Part shown: piece by piece, positions 34,600 to 42,521 of the stretch
Numbering within the stretch: the first letter of the stretch is position 1
Layout of the letters: every line of letters begins with the position of its first letter
NCBI GenBank assembly: GCA_028280945.1
Contig: JANQKV010000035.1
Coordinates: 1-64,000, forward strand
DNA from: Opitutaceae bacterium
GTDB lineage: Bacteria > Verrucomicrobiota > Verrucomicrobiia > Opitutales > Opitutaceae
Direction: 5' to 3'
Length of the DNA: 64,000 nt
The notes under the pieces: model-generated
What the model was told of the DNA's origin: nothing
What the model saw: the letters and a program-made list of their open reading frames with translations, nothing else
Databases searched by the model: none
Made by a program: the position numbers and the translations under genes

Positions 34600-35577
34600 G
34601 TGGTGCGCGCCTCTCTGTCCCGAGCTCTGCTCTCCGATTACTTCATTCTCGGTTTGGCCGGGGTTTACCTCCTGGGCATGGCTCCGGCGGTGCCCGGCCT
34701 CCTGTCGCCGCTGAACCTGGCGAACCTCGCCGAGATTGCGTTGCCTCTGATGGTGTTGGCGATGGGGCAAACGCTCGTCCTCATGACGGGAGGAATCGAT
34801 CTCTCGACGACCTCCAACGTCGCGTTGTGCAGCGTGATCGGAGGTATGATCATGAGCGGGGCGGACGAGGTGTTGGCCGGAAGCGCTTTGGCGATGCCGG
34901 TGGGAGTTTTGGCGATGTTGGCCACGGGGGCGCTGGTGGGATTGATCAACGGACTGTCGGTGGCCCGAGGCGGGATACCGGCGTTCATGGTCACCTTGAT
35001 TGGCATGCTGTTGCTCAGCGGCCTGGCCGTGCGGCTTACCCGTTCCCTGCCGATATCGGATCTGCCGGACGCTTTTGTGGCCATCAGTGGAACCGCAGGG
35101 GTTGCGCTTGCTGTGGTCCTGCCGGTGCTGGTGGTGGGCCACTTGGTGTTGTCGCGGACCGTCGCGGGGGCGTGGTTGCAATCGGTGGGACAAAATGCCG
35201 CCGCCGCGCGGGTGGTGGGAATCCCGGTCGAGCGCACGGTCATGCTGGCCTATGTCGCCTGCGGCGTGTGTTCGGCCTTGGCCGCCATTCTGCTGACCGC
35301 TCGCCTGGAATCGGCCTCGCCGGTCTTGGGCCAACGCATGCTGTTGGACATCGTGGCCGCGTCGATCATCGGCGGCACGAGTTTGTTTGGGGGTCGCGGC
35401 ACCATCCGGGGCGCGGCGTTCGGGGCGATTCTGGTGTGCGTGGTGACCAACAGTCTGGATCTGGTGGGGCTGACTTTTGCGGTCGTCATGCTGAGCAAAG
35501 GAGCGGTGATTCTGGCGGCGGCGGCATTGGATGCGTTTCGGAGCCGGTTGCTGGCCAAAGCGGAGGGGAGTGCGTGA
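34600..35577 (+). CDS. Sugar ABC transporter permease (RbsC type), first copy
   Basis: This encodes 325 residues with about 9-10 membrane helices, beginning at GTG 34600 (or the adjacent GTG 34603), 6 bp after the binding-protein stop. Family blocks are visible: LTLVLMTGGIDLSTTSNVAL-like segment with GGIDLS, GLINGLSVARGGIPAFMVTL, and the EAA-like IVAASIIGGTSLFGGRGTIRG loop that contacts the ATPase. The stop overlaps the ATPase start (GTGA). It pairs with a second permease after the ATPase, so the transmembrane pore is probably a heterodimer. Partners and ligand as for the binding lipoprotein. Confidence 0.9.
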   Translation: MVRASLSRALLSDYFILGLAGVYLLGMAPAVPGLLSPLNLANLAEIALPLMVLAMGQTLVLMTGGIDLSTTSNVALCSVIGGMIMSGADEVLAGSALAMPVGVLAMLATGALVGLINGLSVARGGIPAFMVTLIGMLLLSGLAVRLTRSLPISDLPDAFVAISGTAGVALAVVLPVLVVGHLVLSRTVAGAWLQSVGQNAAAARVVGIPVERTVMLAYVACGVCSALAAILLTARLESASPVLGQRMLLDIVAASIIGGTSLFGGRGTIRGAAFGAILVCVVTNSLDLVGLTFAVVMLSKGAVILAAAALDAFRSRLLAKAEGSA

Positions 35578-37088
35578 CGGCTCCACCACCCGCGCTCTCG
35601 CTGCAGGGAATCTGCAAGTCTTTTGGGAAGGTGCAGGTATTGCACGACGTCGATTTGACTCTGCCGCTGGGCCAGACACTGGGCCTGGTCGGTGAGAACG
35701 GGGCGGGCAAATCGACTCTGCTCAACATCCTCGGCGGCAATCTGCCAATCAATGCGGGAACCATCGCGTTGGGCGGATTGGACTACGCGCCGACGGGGCC
35801 GGCCGACGCGGAACGAGCCGGGGTGGCGTTTATTCATCAGGAACTGAATCTTTTCGAGAACCTCAGCATCGCGGAGAATTTTTTTCTCACCCGATTCCCT
35901 CACCGAGGACCGCGTGTCTGGGGGGTGATTGATCGGCACGAAACGCGCGAGCGGACCCGGGAGTTCTTGCAACGCGTGGGCCTCGCCCATGATCCCGACA
36001 CGGTGGTGGGGGAGCTGAGCTCGGGAGAGAAACAATTGGTCGAAATCGCCAAGGCGTTGAGCGTTTCGGCGCGGGTGATATTGTTCGATGAACCGACCAC
36101 GTCGTTGACCCGTCACGAAGCGGCTCGGTTGTTCGATTTGATCGCCGAGCTTCAAGCCCAGGGGCAGGCTATGATCTACATCTCCCACGATCTGGATGAT
36201 GTTTTGAAGATCTGCGATGAGATCGCGGTCCTGCGCGATGGCCACCTGGTGCGGCAGGGAGCACGCGACGAGTGGGATGCTGACCTGCTGGTTCAGGCCA
36301 TGGTGGGCAGAAAGATTGAAAGCCTGTTTCCCTCGCGCGACCTGACGGCCCGGTCGGAGGTAGTGCTCGAGGTCGAGGGCCTCACGGCGCCGGGGAGATT
36401 TGAGGGCGTGAATCTATCGGTGCAGGCGGGCGAAATCGTGGGGATGTTTGGGTTGGTGGGAGCAGGCCGGAGTGAAGTGTTGCGTGGTATATTTGGGCTC
36501 GATGAAACCACGACCGGCCGCGTGCGGGTGGGTGAGGGTTTGGTGGCCCATCGCACTCCGCGCCGCATGATGGAGCGCGGGGTCGCTCTACTGACCGAGG
36601 ATCGGAAGCGGGATGGTCTCTTCGCGATATCGTCGGTGTCGCGGAATTTTGGCATCGCGAACCTGGGCGCCTACGCGCGCAACCGCCTGGGATGGATTTC
36701 GCGGGAACGACAAGATCGGGCGGTGACGCGGCTGCGCGATGCGGTGCAGTTGGATTCGAGTGTGCGCGAGAACCAGATGATCCGAACCCTCAGTGGCGGA
36801 AACCAGCAGAAGGTCATCATCGGGCGTTGGTTGGTGCGCAACCCACAGCTGCTGTTGCTCGACGAACCCACGCGGGGAATCGACGTGGGCGCGAAACAGA
36901 AGATCTATCAACTGATTGGCGAACAGGCCGCAGCGGGTAGTGGCGTGCTGGTCGTATCCTCCGAGATCGAGGAGTTGATCGGATTGTGTGATCGCATTGT
37001 GGCGATGCGGTCGGGGCGCGTTGTGGCGGAGTATCCCACGCGACCGTTTGATCGTGAAGAGATCTTACGGGCGGCGATCCAAGGCTGA
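35574..37088 (+). CDS. Sugar ABC transporter ATP-binding protein (RbsA type, duplicated)
   Basis: This encodes 504 residues from GTG 35574, preceded by GGAG and overlapping the permease stop; longer in-frame readings upstream are artefacts of the permease gene's alternate frame. The first ATPase half has Walker A GENGAGKST, signature LSSGEKQ and Walker B LFDEPTTSL. The second half has a degenerate P-loop GLVGAGRSE, signature LSGGNQQK and LLLLDEPTRGIDVG. Asymmetry between halves is normal for RbsA/XylG/MglA proteins. It energises import through the two flanking permeases. A 3-bp gap separates it from the second permease gene. Confidence 0.93.
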   Translation: MTAPPPALSLQGICKSFGKVQVLHDVDLTLPLGQTLGLVGENGAGKSTLLNILGGNLPINAGTIALGGLDYAPTGPADAERAGVAFIHQELNLFENLSIAENFFLTRFPHRGPRVWGVIDRHETRERTREFLQRVGLAHDPDTVVGELSSGEKQLVEIAKALSVSARVILFDEPTTSLTRHEAARLFDLIAELQAQGQAMIYISHDLDDVLKICDEIAVLRDGHLVRQGARDEWDADLLVQAMVGRKIESLFPSRDLTARSEVVLEVEGLTAPGRFEGVNLSVQAGEIVGMFGLVGAGRSEVLRGIFGLDETTTGRVRVGEGLVAHRTPRRMMERGVALLTEDRKRDGLFAISSVSRNFGIANLGAYARNRLGWISRERQDRAVTRLRDAVQLDSSVRENQMIRTLSGGNQQKVIIGRWLVRNPQLLLLDEPTRGIDVGAKQKIYQLIGEQAAAGSGVLVVSSEIEELIGLCDRIVAMRSGRVVAEYPTRPFDREEILRAAIQG

Positions 37089-37091
37089 ACC

Positions 37092-38066
37092 ATGAGTTTT
37101 TCGATCAAAGTTTCCCGCCGATTGATGGATCAGCTTCCGCTGGGGTTGCTGCTGTTGCTGGTGTTGGTGGTGGGAGCGGTGGAACCTTCGTTCTGGTCGC
37201 TGCATTCATTCAGCAACATTCTGGTGCAGTCCTCGACGACGGTGATCCTGGCGACCGGGATGGCGTTTGTGCTGATTGCTGCCGGCATTGATTTGAGTGT
37301 GGGCAGTGTGATGTATCTGGGCGCGGCACTGGGCGGACGCTTTTTGATCTCGGCGGGTTATTCACCGGGAAGCGTGGCGGTGGCCGTCGTCATCATGCTA
37401 GCTGTGGGGGTCTTGTTCGGGGTGTGTAATGCCATTCTGGTGACACGGCTACGGGTGCTGGCGTTCATCGTTACGCTTGGCACGCTCTACATCGGTCGGG
37501 GGCTGGGGCACTTGGTCACGGAGACCAGGGCGTTGAACCTGCCCAATGAATTTCTCGCGTTGGGGGCAACCTCGCTGGCGGGTATCCCCATGCCGGTAGT
37601 AATTGCAGCCGTCGTGGCCGGCACGGCCCATTTTGTTTTGCGACGAACCACCTTTGGGCGACAGGTGCATGCGGTCGGTTACGACAGCGAAGCAGCCCGA
37701 CTCGCCGGAGTTCCCGTGCAACGGCGGATCACCGGCGTGTTTTTGTTGTGCTCCACCTGCGCGGCGATCGGCGGCGTGGTGTCGTTGTCCCAACTCGGCA
37801 CGGTGAGCCCCAATCTGGGCTTCGAGCGGGAGTTTACCGCCATCGCGGCGGCGGTCCTGGGCGGGGTGAGTCTGTTCGGCGGACGCGGAAAAATCCTACC
37901 CGGCGTCGTGGTCGGCGCGTTGTTTTTGCAGACCATCCAAAGTGCGTTGGTGGTCCTGAATGTGGACCCCTACAACTACCCGATCGTGAGCGCAGGCATC
38001 CTTTTCATCGCCGTGTTCCTCGATGCGCTCAAACGTCGCCGGCGCGCAGGCAAAGGAAACCGTTAA
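37092..38066 (+). CDS. Sugar ABC transporter permease (RbsC type), second copy
   Basis: This encodes 324 residues with ~9-10 membrane helices. GMAFVLIAAGIDLSVGSVMY is the conserved block of this permease family; FGVCNAILVTRLRVLAFIVTLG and AAAVLGGVSLFGGRGKILPG (ATPase-contact loop) follow. It ends in a basic tail (LKRRRRAGKGNR), as is common on the cytoplasmic side. It is the last gene of the apiose operon, which runs from 29.4 to 38.1 kb with gaps of at most 38 bp. The next gene converges from the other strand after 30 bp and no clear terminator is seen in between. Confidence 0.9.
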   Translation: MSFSIKVSRRLMDQLPLGLLLLLVLVVGAVEPSFWSLHSFSNILVQSSTTVILATGMAFVLIAAGIDLSVGSVMYLGAALGGRFLISAGYSPGSVAVAVVIMLAVGVLFGVCNAILVTRLRVLAFIVTLGTLYIGRGLGHLVTETRALNLPNEFLALGATSLAGIPMPVVIAAVVAGTAHFVLRRTTFGRQVHAVGYDSEAARLAGVPVQRRITGVFLLCSTCAAIGGVVSLSQLGTVSPNLGFEREFTAIAAAVLGGVSLFGGRGKILPGVVVGALFLQTIQSALVVLNVDPYNYPIVSAGILFIAVFLDALKRRRRAGKGNR

Positions 38067-38096
38067 GGCGGCTGACCTTCGAGTGGCTCGGGTGGT

Positions 38097-39386
38097 TCAA
38101 TCGTCCACAGCCGCGAAAACCATCTGCGTGAACTGGGAACTGGTGGCGTCCTGTTTCAGGTTGCGGGTTTGTTTCAGAATGATGCCGAGCAGTTGTTCGC
38201 CGGGGTCGGCGAAGTAGGCGATATTGAAGTAACCTCCCCAGCTGAAAGTGTTCAGTCCCCCTTTGCCGCCTTGGGCGACTCCGGCCTCACCCAAAACCCG
38301 AAAAGCGAGTCCATAGTGGGCATACGGTCCGAGATCGCTTTGGTGCGCCATGATGGTGTTGATGGTCGTGCGACTCAGCAGGCGGGTTCCATTGTATTCG
38401 CCGCCGTTGAGATACATCTGCAGGAAAGCGGCGTAGTCGCGTGCGGTGCTGGTGAGCCCGGCCCCACCACCGAACCAGGTGCGGGCACCTTTGACGGGGT
38501 AGTCGGCGTCGTAGTATTCAGTTCCCTGATACTTGTCCCATCCGCCGTCGGCCGCAGGTTGTTGCACGGTCACGAGTCGATTCGCCTGCCCGGGTCGCAA
38601 ATAAAATTGGGTGTCATGCATGCCCAGGGGTTCAAAGATCCGGGTGCGCAGAAATTCGTCGAACGGCAGGCCGGAGACGACTTCAACCAGACGCCCCGCG
38701 ACATCGAGTCCCTCCGAGTAGTGGTAGTTTTCTCCGGGATCGAAAAGCAGCGGCAGCGCGGCGAGTTTTTTGACGTTGTCGGCCAAGGTTACCGGTTCGG
38801 TAGTGAACAAGTCGGTGATGCCCGCATCGATGTAGATTTGTTTAAGGCGGGGATCCTTGTCGATGATACCATAGCCGATGCCGGCTCGGTGGGTGATGAG
38901 TTGGCGGATGGTGATCGGGCTTTTGGCCGGGCGGGTGAAATAGTTTCCCGAAGTCTCATCGTAGGCCTCGAGCACAACGGGATCCGCAAACTCGGGCAGG
39001 AAACGGGACAGTGGCATATCCAACCGAAAGTGTCCTTCCTCCCACAACATCATGACGGCGGTGGCCGTGATCGCCTTGGTTTGGGAGGCAATGCGGAAGA
39101 TCGCATCGGGGGCGAGCGGGGTGCCTTGTGGATCAGCCGATCCGAACGCCCGATAATGAACAATCCGACCGTGCCGGGCGAGGAGAACGACAGTACCGGG
39201 AATGTGCTCCGCGGCGATGGCGTCCTGCACCATCGCGTCGATGCGCGCCAGACGATCCGGTGAAAGACCCACCTCGGCGGGAGTGCCAACGGCCAAAGGA
39301 GGGGACGACTGGCCGGACGAAGTTTGGGCGAGGCCGCCTACGGCCAGAGCCAACCACGCGGCGAAGAAACGGGGTAGAAGGGGCAT
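38097..39386 (-). CDS. Serine hydrolase of the beta-lactamase class C / esterase family
   Basis: This encodes 429 residues with a signal peptide (FFAAWLALAVGGLAQ), so periplasmic or secreted. The nucleophile motif is SxxK in IASQTKAITATAV, and the Tyr motif is YHYSEGLDVAGRLVEV (YxE instead of YxN). The third KTG-like box is replaced by SWGGYFNIAYF, which is typical of esterase-like members such as EstB rather than true beta-lactamases. It probably removes acyl groups from polysaccharide or acts as a carboxylesterase. It lies 76 bp downstream of a sulfatase gene on the same strand and is the last gene of that run. Antibiotic resistance is unlikely. Confidence 0.85.
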   Translation of the reverse strand: MPLLPRFFAAWLALAVGGLAQTSSGQSSPPLAVGTPAEVGLSPDRLARIDAMVQDAIAAEHIPGTVVLLARHGRIVHYRAFGSADPQGTPLAPDAIFRIASQTKAITATAVMMLWEEGHFRLDMPLSRFLPEFADPVVLEAYDETSGNYFTRPAKSPITIRQLITHRAGIGYGIIDKDPRLKQIYIDAGITDLFTTEPVTLADNVKKLAALPLLFDPGENYHYSEGLDVAGRLVEVVSGLPFDEFLRTRIFEPLGMHDTQFYLRPGQANRLVTVQQPAADGGWDKYQGTEYYDADYPVKGARTWFGGGAGLTSTARDYAAFLQMYLNGGEYNGTRLLSRTTINTIMAHQSDLGPYAHYGLAFRVLGEAGVAQGGKGGLNTFSWGGYFNIAYFADPGEQLLGIILKQTRNLKQDATSSQFTQMVFAAVDD

Positions 39387-39462
39387 GGGGCACTACCGTG
39401 GGCGTTCCCGGACCATCGAGCAAAGCCACCCCTCACTCCAACTATCGGGTAAATCTGGCGGG

Positions 39463-40851
39463 TCAGTATGCCAATGCCTCGCGCAGCATTTGCGCCAGTT
39501 CGACTTTAAGCGGTTTCACGTCCGGGTCGTCCGCGCGGTTGATCAGCTCAGCAAGATCTGTCGCGTGATCGTAGAGCTCCTCCGAACCATCGCCATACCG
39601 GATGTAGCGGAACCTCTCGTTCTGCACCGCGAAACTCTGATCGAGCCAACCCGTGATGGCGACGTGCGGCCACGGCTGGTCCGGTTGATTCAGCAGGGGC
39701 ACGAGACTGCGACCTTGGTTGCTGCGGTTGGGCGGCAGGCCGGCGAGTTCGACCAGCGTCGGATACAGGTCGATCAACGAGACCACGCGATCACAGCGCT
39801 GGCCCGGAGTGCCGCCCGGCACGGAAACTATCAGGGGAACATGAGATGATCGCTCCCACAGCGAGTGCTTTTGAAACGTGTTCTTTTCGCCGAGATGATA
39901 GCCATGGTCCGACCAGAGCACGACGATGGTGTTGTCGTGGTGAGGGCTTTCCTCCAGCGCGCGCAGCACCCGGCCGATCTGATGGTCTACAAAACTCGTG
40001 CTGGCGAGGTAGGCGTGAATGATGCTGCGCCATTGGTCCTCAGCAATGGCCCACTCCGTGCGCGGCATCTGTGGCTGGATGGAGATCTGCTGACCGAACG
40101 CGGGCACGTCCTCCAGATCATCCGGATCGAAAGGAGGCAGCGCGATGGTGCTGTGGTCATACAAATCAAACCACTTCTGGGGAACATACCACGGCACGTG
40201 AGGGCGGAGAAATCCCACCATCATGAAGAAAGGCCGCTCCCGTGGCTCGCGCAGTCGCTCGACGGTCCAAGCGGCGGTGTGATGGTCGGGCAATTCGTCG
40301 TCATGCTCGGGGGCGGCCGCCCAATCGGTGGAGGTTTTCTCTTGGTGCCAATTGCGGCGCAACCGCCCGGTTCCACCGAGGAAGTCGCCCCGTCCACCGG
40401 AGTGATTGACACTGCCTTGGGGCACATGGCGATGAGCGATTTTTCCCACGGCCAAAGTCTCATAACCGTGGCGGGCGAAGTAGGAGTGGAGGAGTTCGGT
40501 TCCGAGTTCTTCGGCTCGCGATTGGAGTTCCAGGTCTTCCATATGCCCGTCGAATCCGAGCACGACCGGATGCAGCCCGGACAACACGCTAGCCCGCGAC
40601 GGTCCGCACAGCGGATACTGCGCGTGCGCTCGGGTGAACACCGTGCCGCGCTCCGCCAGGCGATCCATGTGGGGGGTCCGCGCGCCGTGATACCGGTCCA
40701 TGAACGCCGGGAAATCGTTCAAGTCGTCCACGGAAATGAATACCACGTTCGGAGGGCTCCCCGCGGCTCCAATGGTGACAAAGAGCGAAACGACTAACAG
40801 GCGAAGAAACATCATGCGCAAAGTCCGGATGAGGGAAATTGTCACGCGCAT
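39463..40851 (-). CDS. Exported sulfatase (iduronate-sulfatase-like)
   Basis: This encodes 462 residues. Start 40851 is chosen because its ATG overlaps the aldolase stop as TGATG, indicating translational coupling; the alternative start at 40815 would shorten the signal peptide. A signal sequence (MMFLRLLVVSLFVTIGAAG) is followed by PNVVFISVDDLNDFPAF and the formylglycine site YPLCGPSRASVLSG (C82 to R86). The family resembles iduronate-2-sulfatases (MDRYHGARTPHMDRLA, VLWSDHGYHLGEKNTFQKH). It is periplasmic or surface exposed and would desulfate polysaccharide or oligosaccharide. The position after KDG-pathway genes suggests a sulfated uronate-containing substrate. Confidence 0.92.
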   Translation of the reverse strand: MRVTISLIRTLRMMFLRLLVVSLFVTIGAAGSPPNVVFISVDDLNDFPAFMDRYHGARTPHMDRLAERGTVFTRAHAQYPLCGPSRASVLSGLHPVVLGFDGHMEDLELQSRAEELGTELLHSYFARHGYETLAVGKIAHRHVPQGSVNHSGGRGDFLGGTGRLRRNWHQEKTSTDWAAAPEHDDELPDHHTAAWTVERLREPRERPFFMMVGFLRPHVPWYVPQKWFDLYDHSTIALPPFDPDDLEDVPAFGQQISIQPQMPRTEWAIAEDQWRSIIHAYLASTSFVDHQIGRVLRALEESPHHDNTIVVLWSDHGYHLGEKNTFQKHSLWERSSHVPLIVSVPGGTPGQRCDRVVSLIDLYPTLVELAGLPPNRSNQGRSLVPLLNQPDQPWPHVAITGWLDQSFAVQNERFRYIRYGDGSEELYDHATDLAELINRADDPDVKPLKVELAQMLREALAY

Positions 40852-41519
40852 CAAACCCGCTTGTCGAGGTTGGGCGCTGAAGCGGATTCTAGGGCCTGCT
40901 GCGTCCGGGTTGTAATGACATCCCAGCGACCCGATTTGGCGGCATCTGATTCGGTCAACCAAGAACCGCCCACGGCGATCACCATGGGGTGCTGAAGGTA
41001 AGTGGAGAGATTGTTGGGATTTACTCCTCCCATCGGCAAGAGCTGGAGTCCGGTGTGGCGAAAAGGTCCTTCGATCGAGTTCAGATAAGCGAGCCCACCC
41101 AATGGTTCGATGGGAAAGATTTTAACGGTGGTGCACCCGTGCTCCAGCGCCTTTTCAATTTCACCTGCAGTCGCCGCGCCAGGGATGAAGGGGAAACCGC
41201 GTGCCTCCGATTCCCGCACGGTAGTGGGGTTGAATCCCGGGGAGAGGCCAAACGATGCCCCGGCGTCCATGGCCTGATCGATTTGTCGAGGGGTCAGCAG
41301 CGTCCCCGCGCCCACGGTCAGTTCAGGAACTTCGTCACGAATTCGGCGGATGCACTCAAACGCGTGCGGCTGGCGGACCGCCACTTCCATGATACTCAGC
41401 CCGCCCCGCACCAGGGCCTTGGCCATTGGCACGGCGTGTTTTGGATTCTGAATAACGACCGCCGGTAGGATGCAGTTGTTCTCCAAGAGGTGGTTCAGGT
41501 TGTCCTCCGTCGTCATCAT
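40851..41519 (-). CDS. eda: KDPG/KHG aldolase (2-dehydro-3-deoxy-phosphogluconate aldolase)
   Basis: This encodes 222 residues, the normal length. The catalytic Lys forming the Schiff base is in GCTTVKIFPIEPLGG (K133), and the helper Glu is in IMEVAVRQP (E45), where most members have EVTLRT. VGAGTLLTPRQID and LLPMGGVNPNNLSTYL are the other signature blocks. It splits 2-keto-3-deoxy-6-phosphogluconate to pyruvate and glyceraldehyde 3-phosphate. It overlaps the KDG kinase gene upstream (ATGA) and the sulfatase gene downstream (TGATG). Together with the kinase it handles 2-keto-3-deoxygluconate formed from uronates released by the lyase of this locus. Confidence 0.88.
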   Translation of the reverse strand: MMTTEDNLNHLLENNCILPAVVIQNPKHAVPMAKALVRGGLSIMEVAVRQPHAFECIRRIRDEVPELTVGAGTLLTPRQIDQAMDAGASFGLSPGFNPTTVRESEARGFPFIPGAATAGEIEKALEHGCTTVKIFPIEPLGGLAYLNSIEGPFRHTGLQLLPMGGVNPNNLSTYLQHPMVIAVGGSWLTESDAAKSGRWDVITTRTQQALESASAPNLDKRV

Positions 41520-42496
41520 CGAAGTGGGTTGGTATCCGATTCAGCGTCGATCAACCGGTCCAAATCTTCCCTGCTGCAATGGGGACAATCTCCCTCGGTG
41601 GTCAGGGCGATAGCAGCCAGGGTGACGGCAGTCGGCAAAGCTCGCGACATGTTGTCCTGCAAGAGCCGATGCAGGAAACCGGCGGCCAAGGCATCGCCCG
41701 CGCCCAAGCGATCGATCGGGTTGACCGGCACACTTGACTGAAAAACCACCTCATGGTCCAGGGCAGCCCACACGCCTTGAGCTCCATCGGAACTGACGAT
41801 GTAGGATGCACAGGTGACGTCGCGGAGTTGTTGAATGAGCTTTTCGCCGGTGCCGTCCATTTTCCAAAGCGCCTGAGCGTCGCGTTGGGAGCAAAAGAGC
41901 ACCTCGCACGACCTCAGCATCGGTGTCAGTCGTCGGGCCGCGGCGTCGGGACTCCAGAGTTTGGCGCGGTAGTTGACATCAAAACTCACCCGTCCCCCGC
42001 CAGCGCGGGCGAGTTCGACGGCGCGCAGCACCGTGGCATGGGCGGAAGCAGACAAGGCACTGGTAATGCCGCTGACGTGAAACAAGCACCGGGATTGAAA
42101 CAAAGCGGCATCCAATTCGTCTGGGTGGAGCAAGGTGGCGCAGGATCCAGACCGATCGTAATGGACTTCGACAATTTGAGGAGGCACCGCAAACTGCACG
42201 AAGAAGGTGCCAAGCCGGCCCTGTTGGTCCCATTCGATATGATCTACCCCCACGCCAAAACGGCGAAGCTCATCCACGAGGCCGCGCGCCAAGGGCGTGT
42301 CGGGCAATCGGGAAACAAAGGTGACGTTGTGCCCCAGTTGGGCCAAGTTGCAGGCAACGTTGGACTCTGCTCCCGCGGGAAACGTGTCGAGTCCTCTTAG
42401 GCGACGCAATGGGATGCCGGCGCGGGAACTCAGACGAAGCAGCACTTCACCGAGGGTGACAACCGGTTGGCCGCGGAGAGAAGAAATCGAAGACAT
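41516..42496 (-). CDS. kdgK: 2-keto-3-deoxygluconate kinase (PfkB family)
   Basis: This encodes 326 residues. PfkB signatures are present: GAESNVACNLAQLGHNVTFV near the N-terminus and DRLGAGDALAAGFL (with catalytic Asp) near 255-270. FDVNYRAKLWSPDAAA is the block typical of KDG kinases, which read FDPNLRPKLW in well-known members. It phosphorylates KDG using ATP to give KDPG, the substrate of the aldolase encoded next (ATGA overlap). A sulfatase gene lies 25 bp upstream on the same strand. The pairing is strong evidence for uronate or KDG catabolism; other 2-keto-3-deoxy sugar acids are possible. Confidence 0.87.
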   Translation of the reverse strand: MSSISSLRGQPVVTLGEVLLRLSSRAGIPLRRLRGLDTFPAGAESNVACNLAQLGHNVTFVSRLPDTPLARGLVDELRRFGVGVDHIEWDQQGRLGTFFVQFAVPPQIVEVHYDRSGSCATLLHPDELDAALFQSRCLFHVSGITSALSASAHATVLRAVELARAGGGRVSFDVNYRAKLWSPDAAARRLTPMLRSCEVLFCSQRDAQALWKMDGTGEKLIQQLRDVTCASYIVSSDGAQGVWAALDHEVVFQSSVPVNPIDRLGAGDALAAGFLHRLLQDNMSRALPTAVTLAAIALTTEGDCPHCSREDLDRLIDAESDTNPLR

Positions 42497-42521
42497 GGGC
42501 GGAAGCGATCGGGTCGACCTG

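Noticed and set aside
34554..35573. N-terminal extension fusing extra sequence to the ABC ATPase
   Set aside because: The extension is the permease gene read in another frame; the GTG at 35574 with GGAG upstream gives a normal-length RbsA-type protein.
34270..35679. Long minus-strand open frame opposite the ABC permease
   Set aside because: The translation is low-complexity His/Arg/Gln-rich and lies entirely antisense to clear transporter genes.
38097..39386. Beta-lactamase conferring antibiotic resistance
   Set aside because: The YxN and KTG boxes are altered and the context is polysaccharide catabolism; an esterase-like serine hydrolase is more likely.
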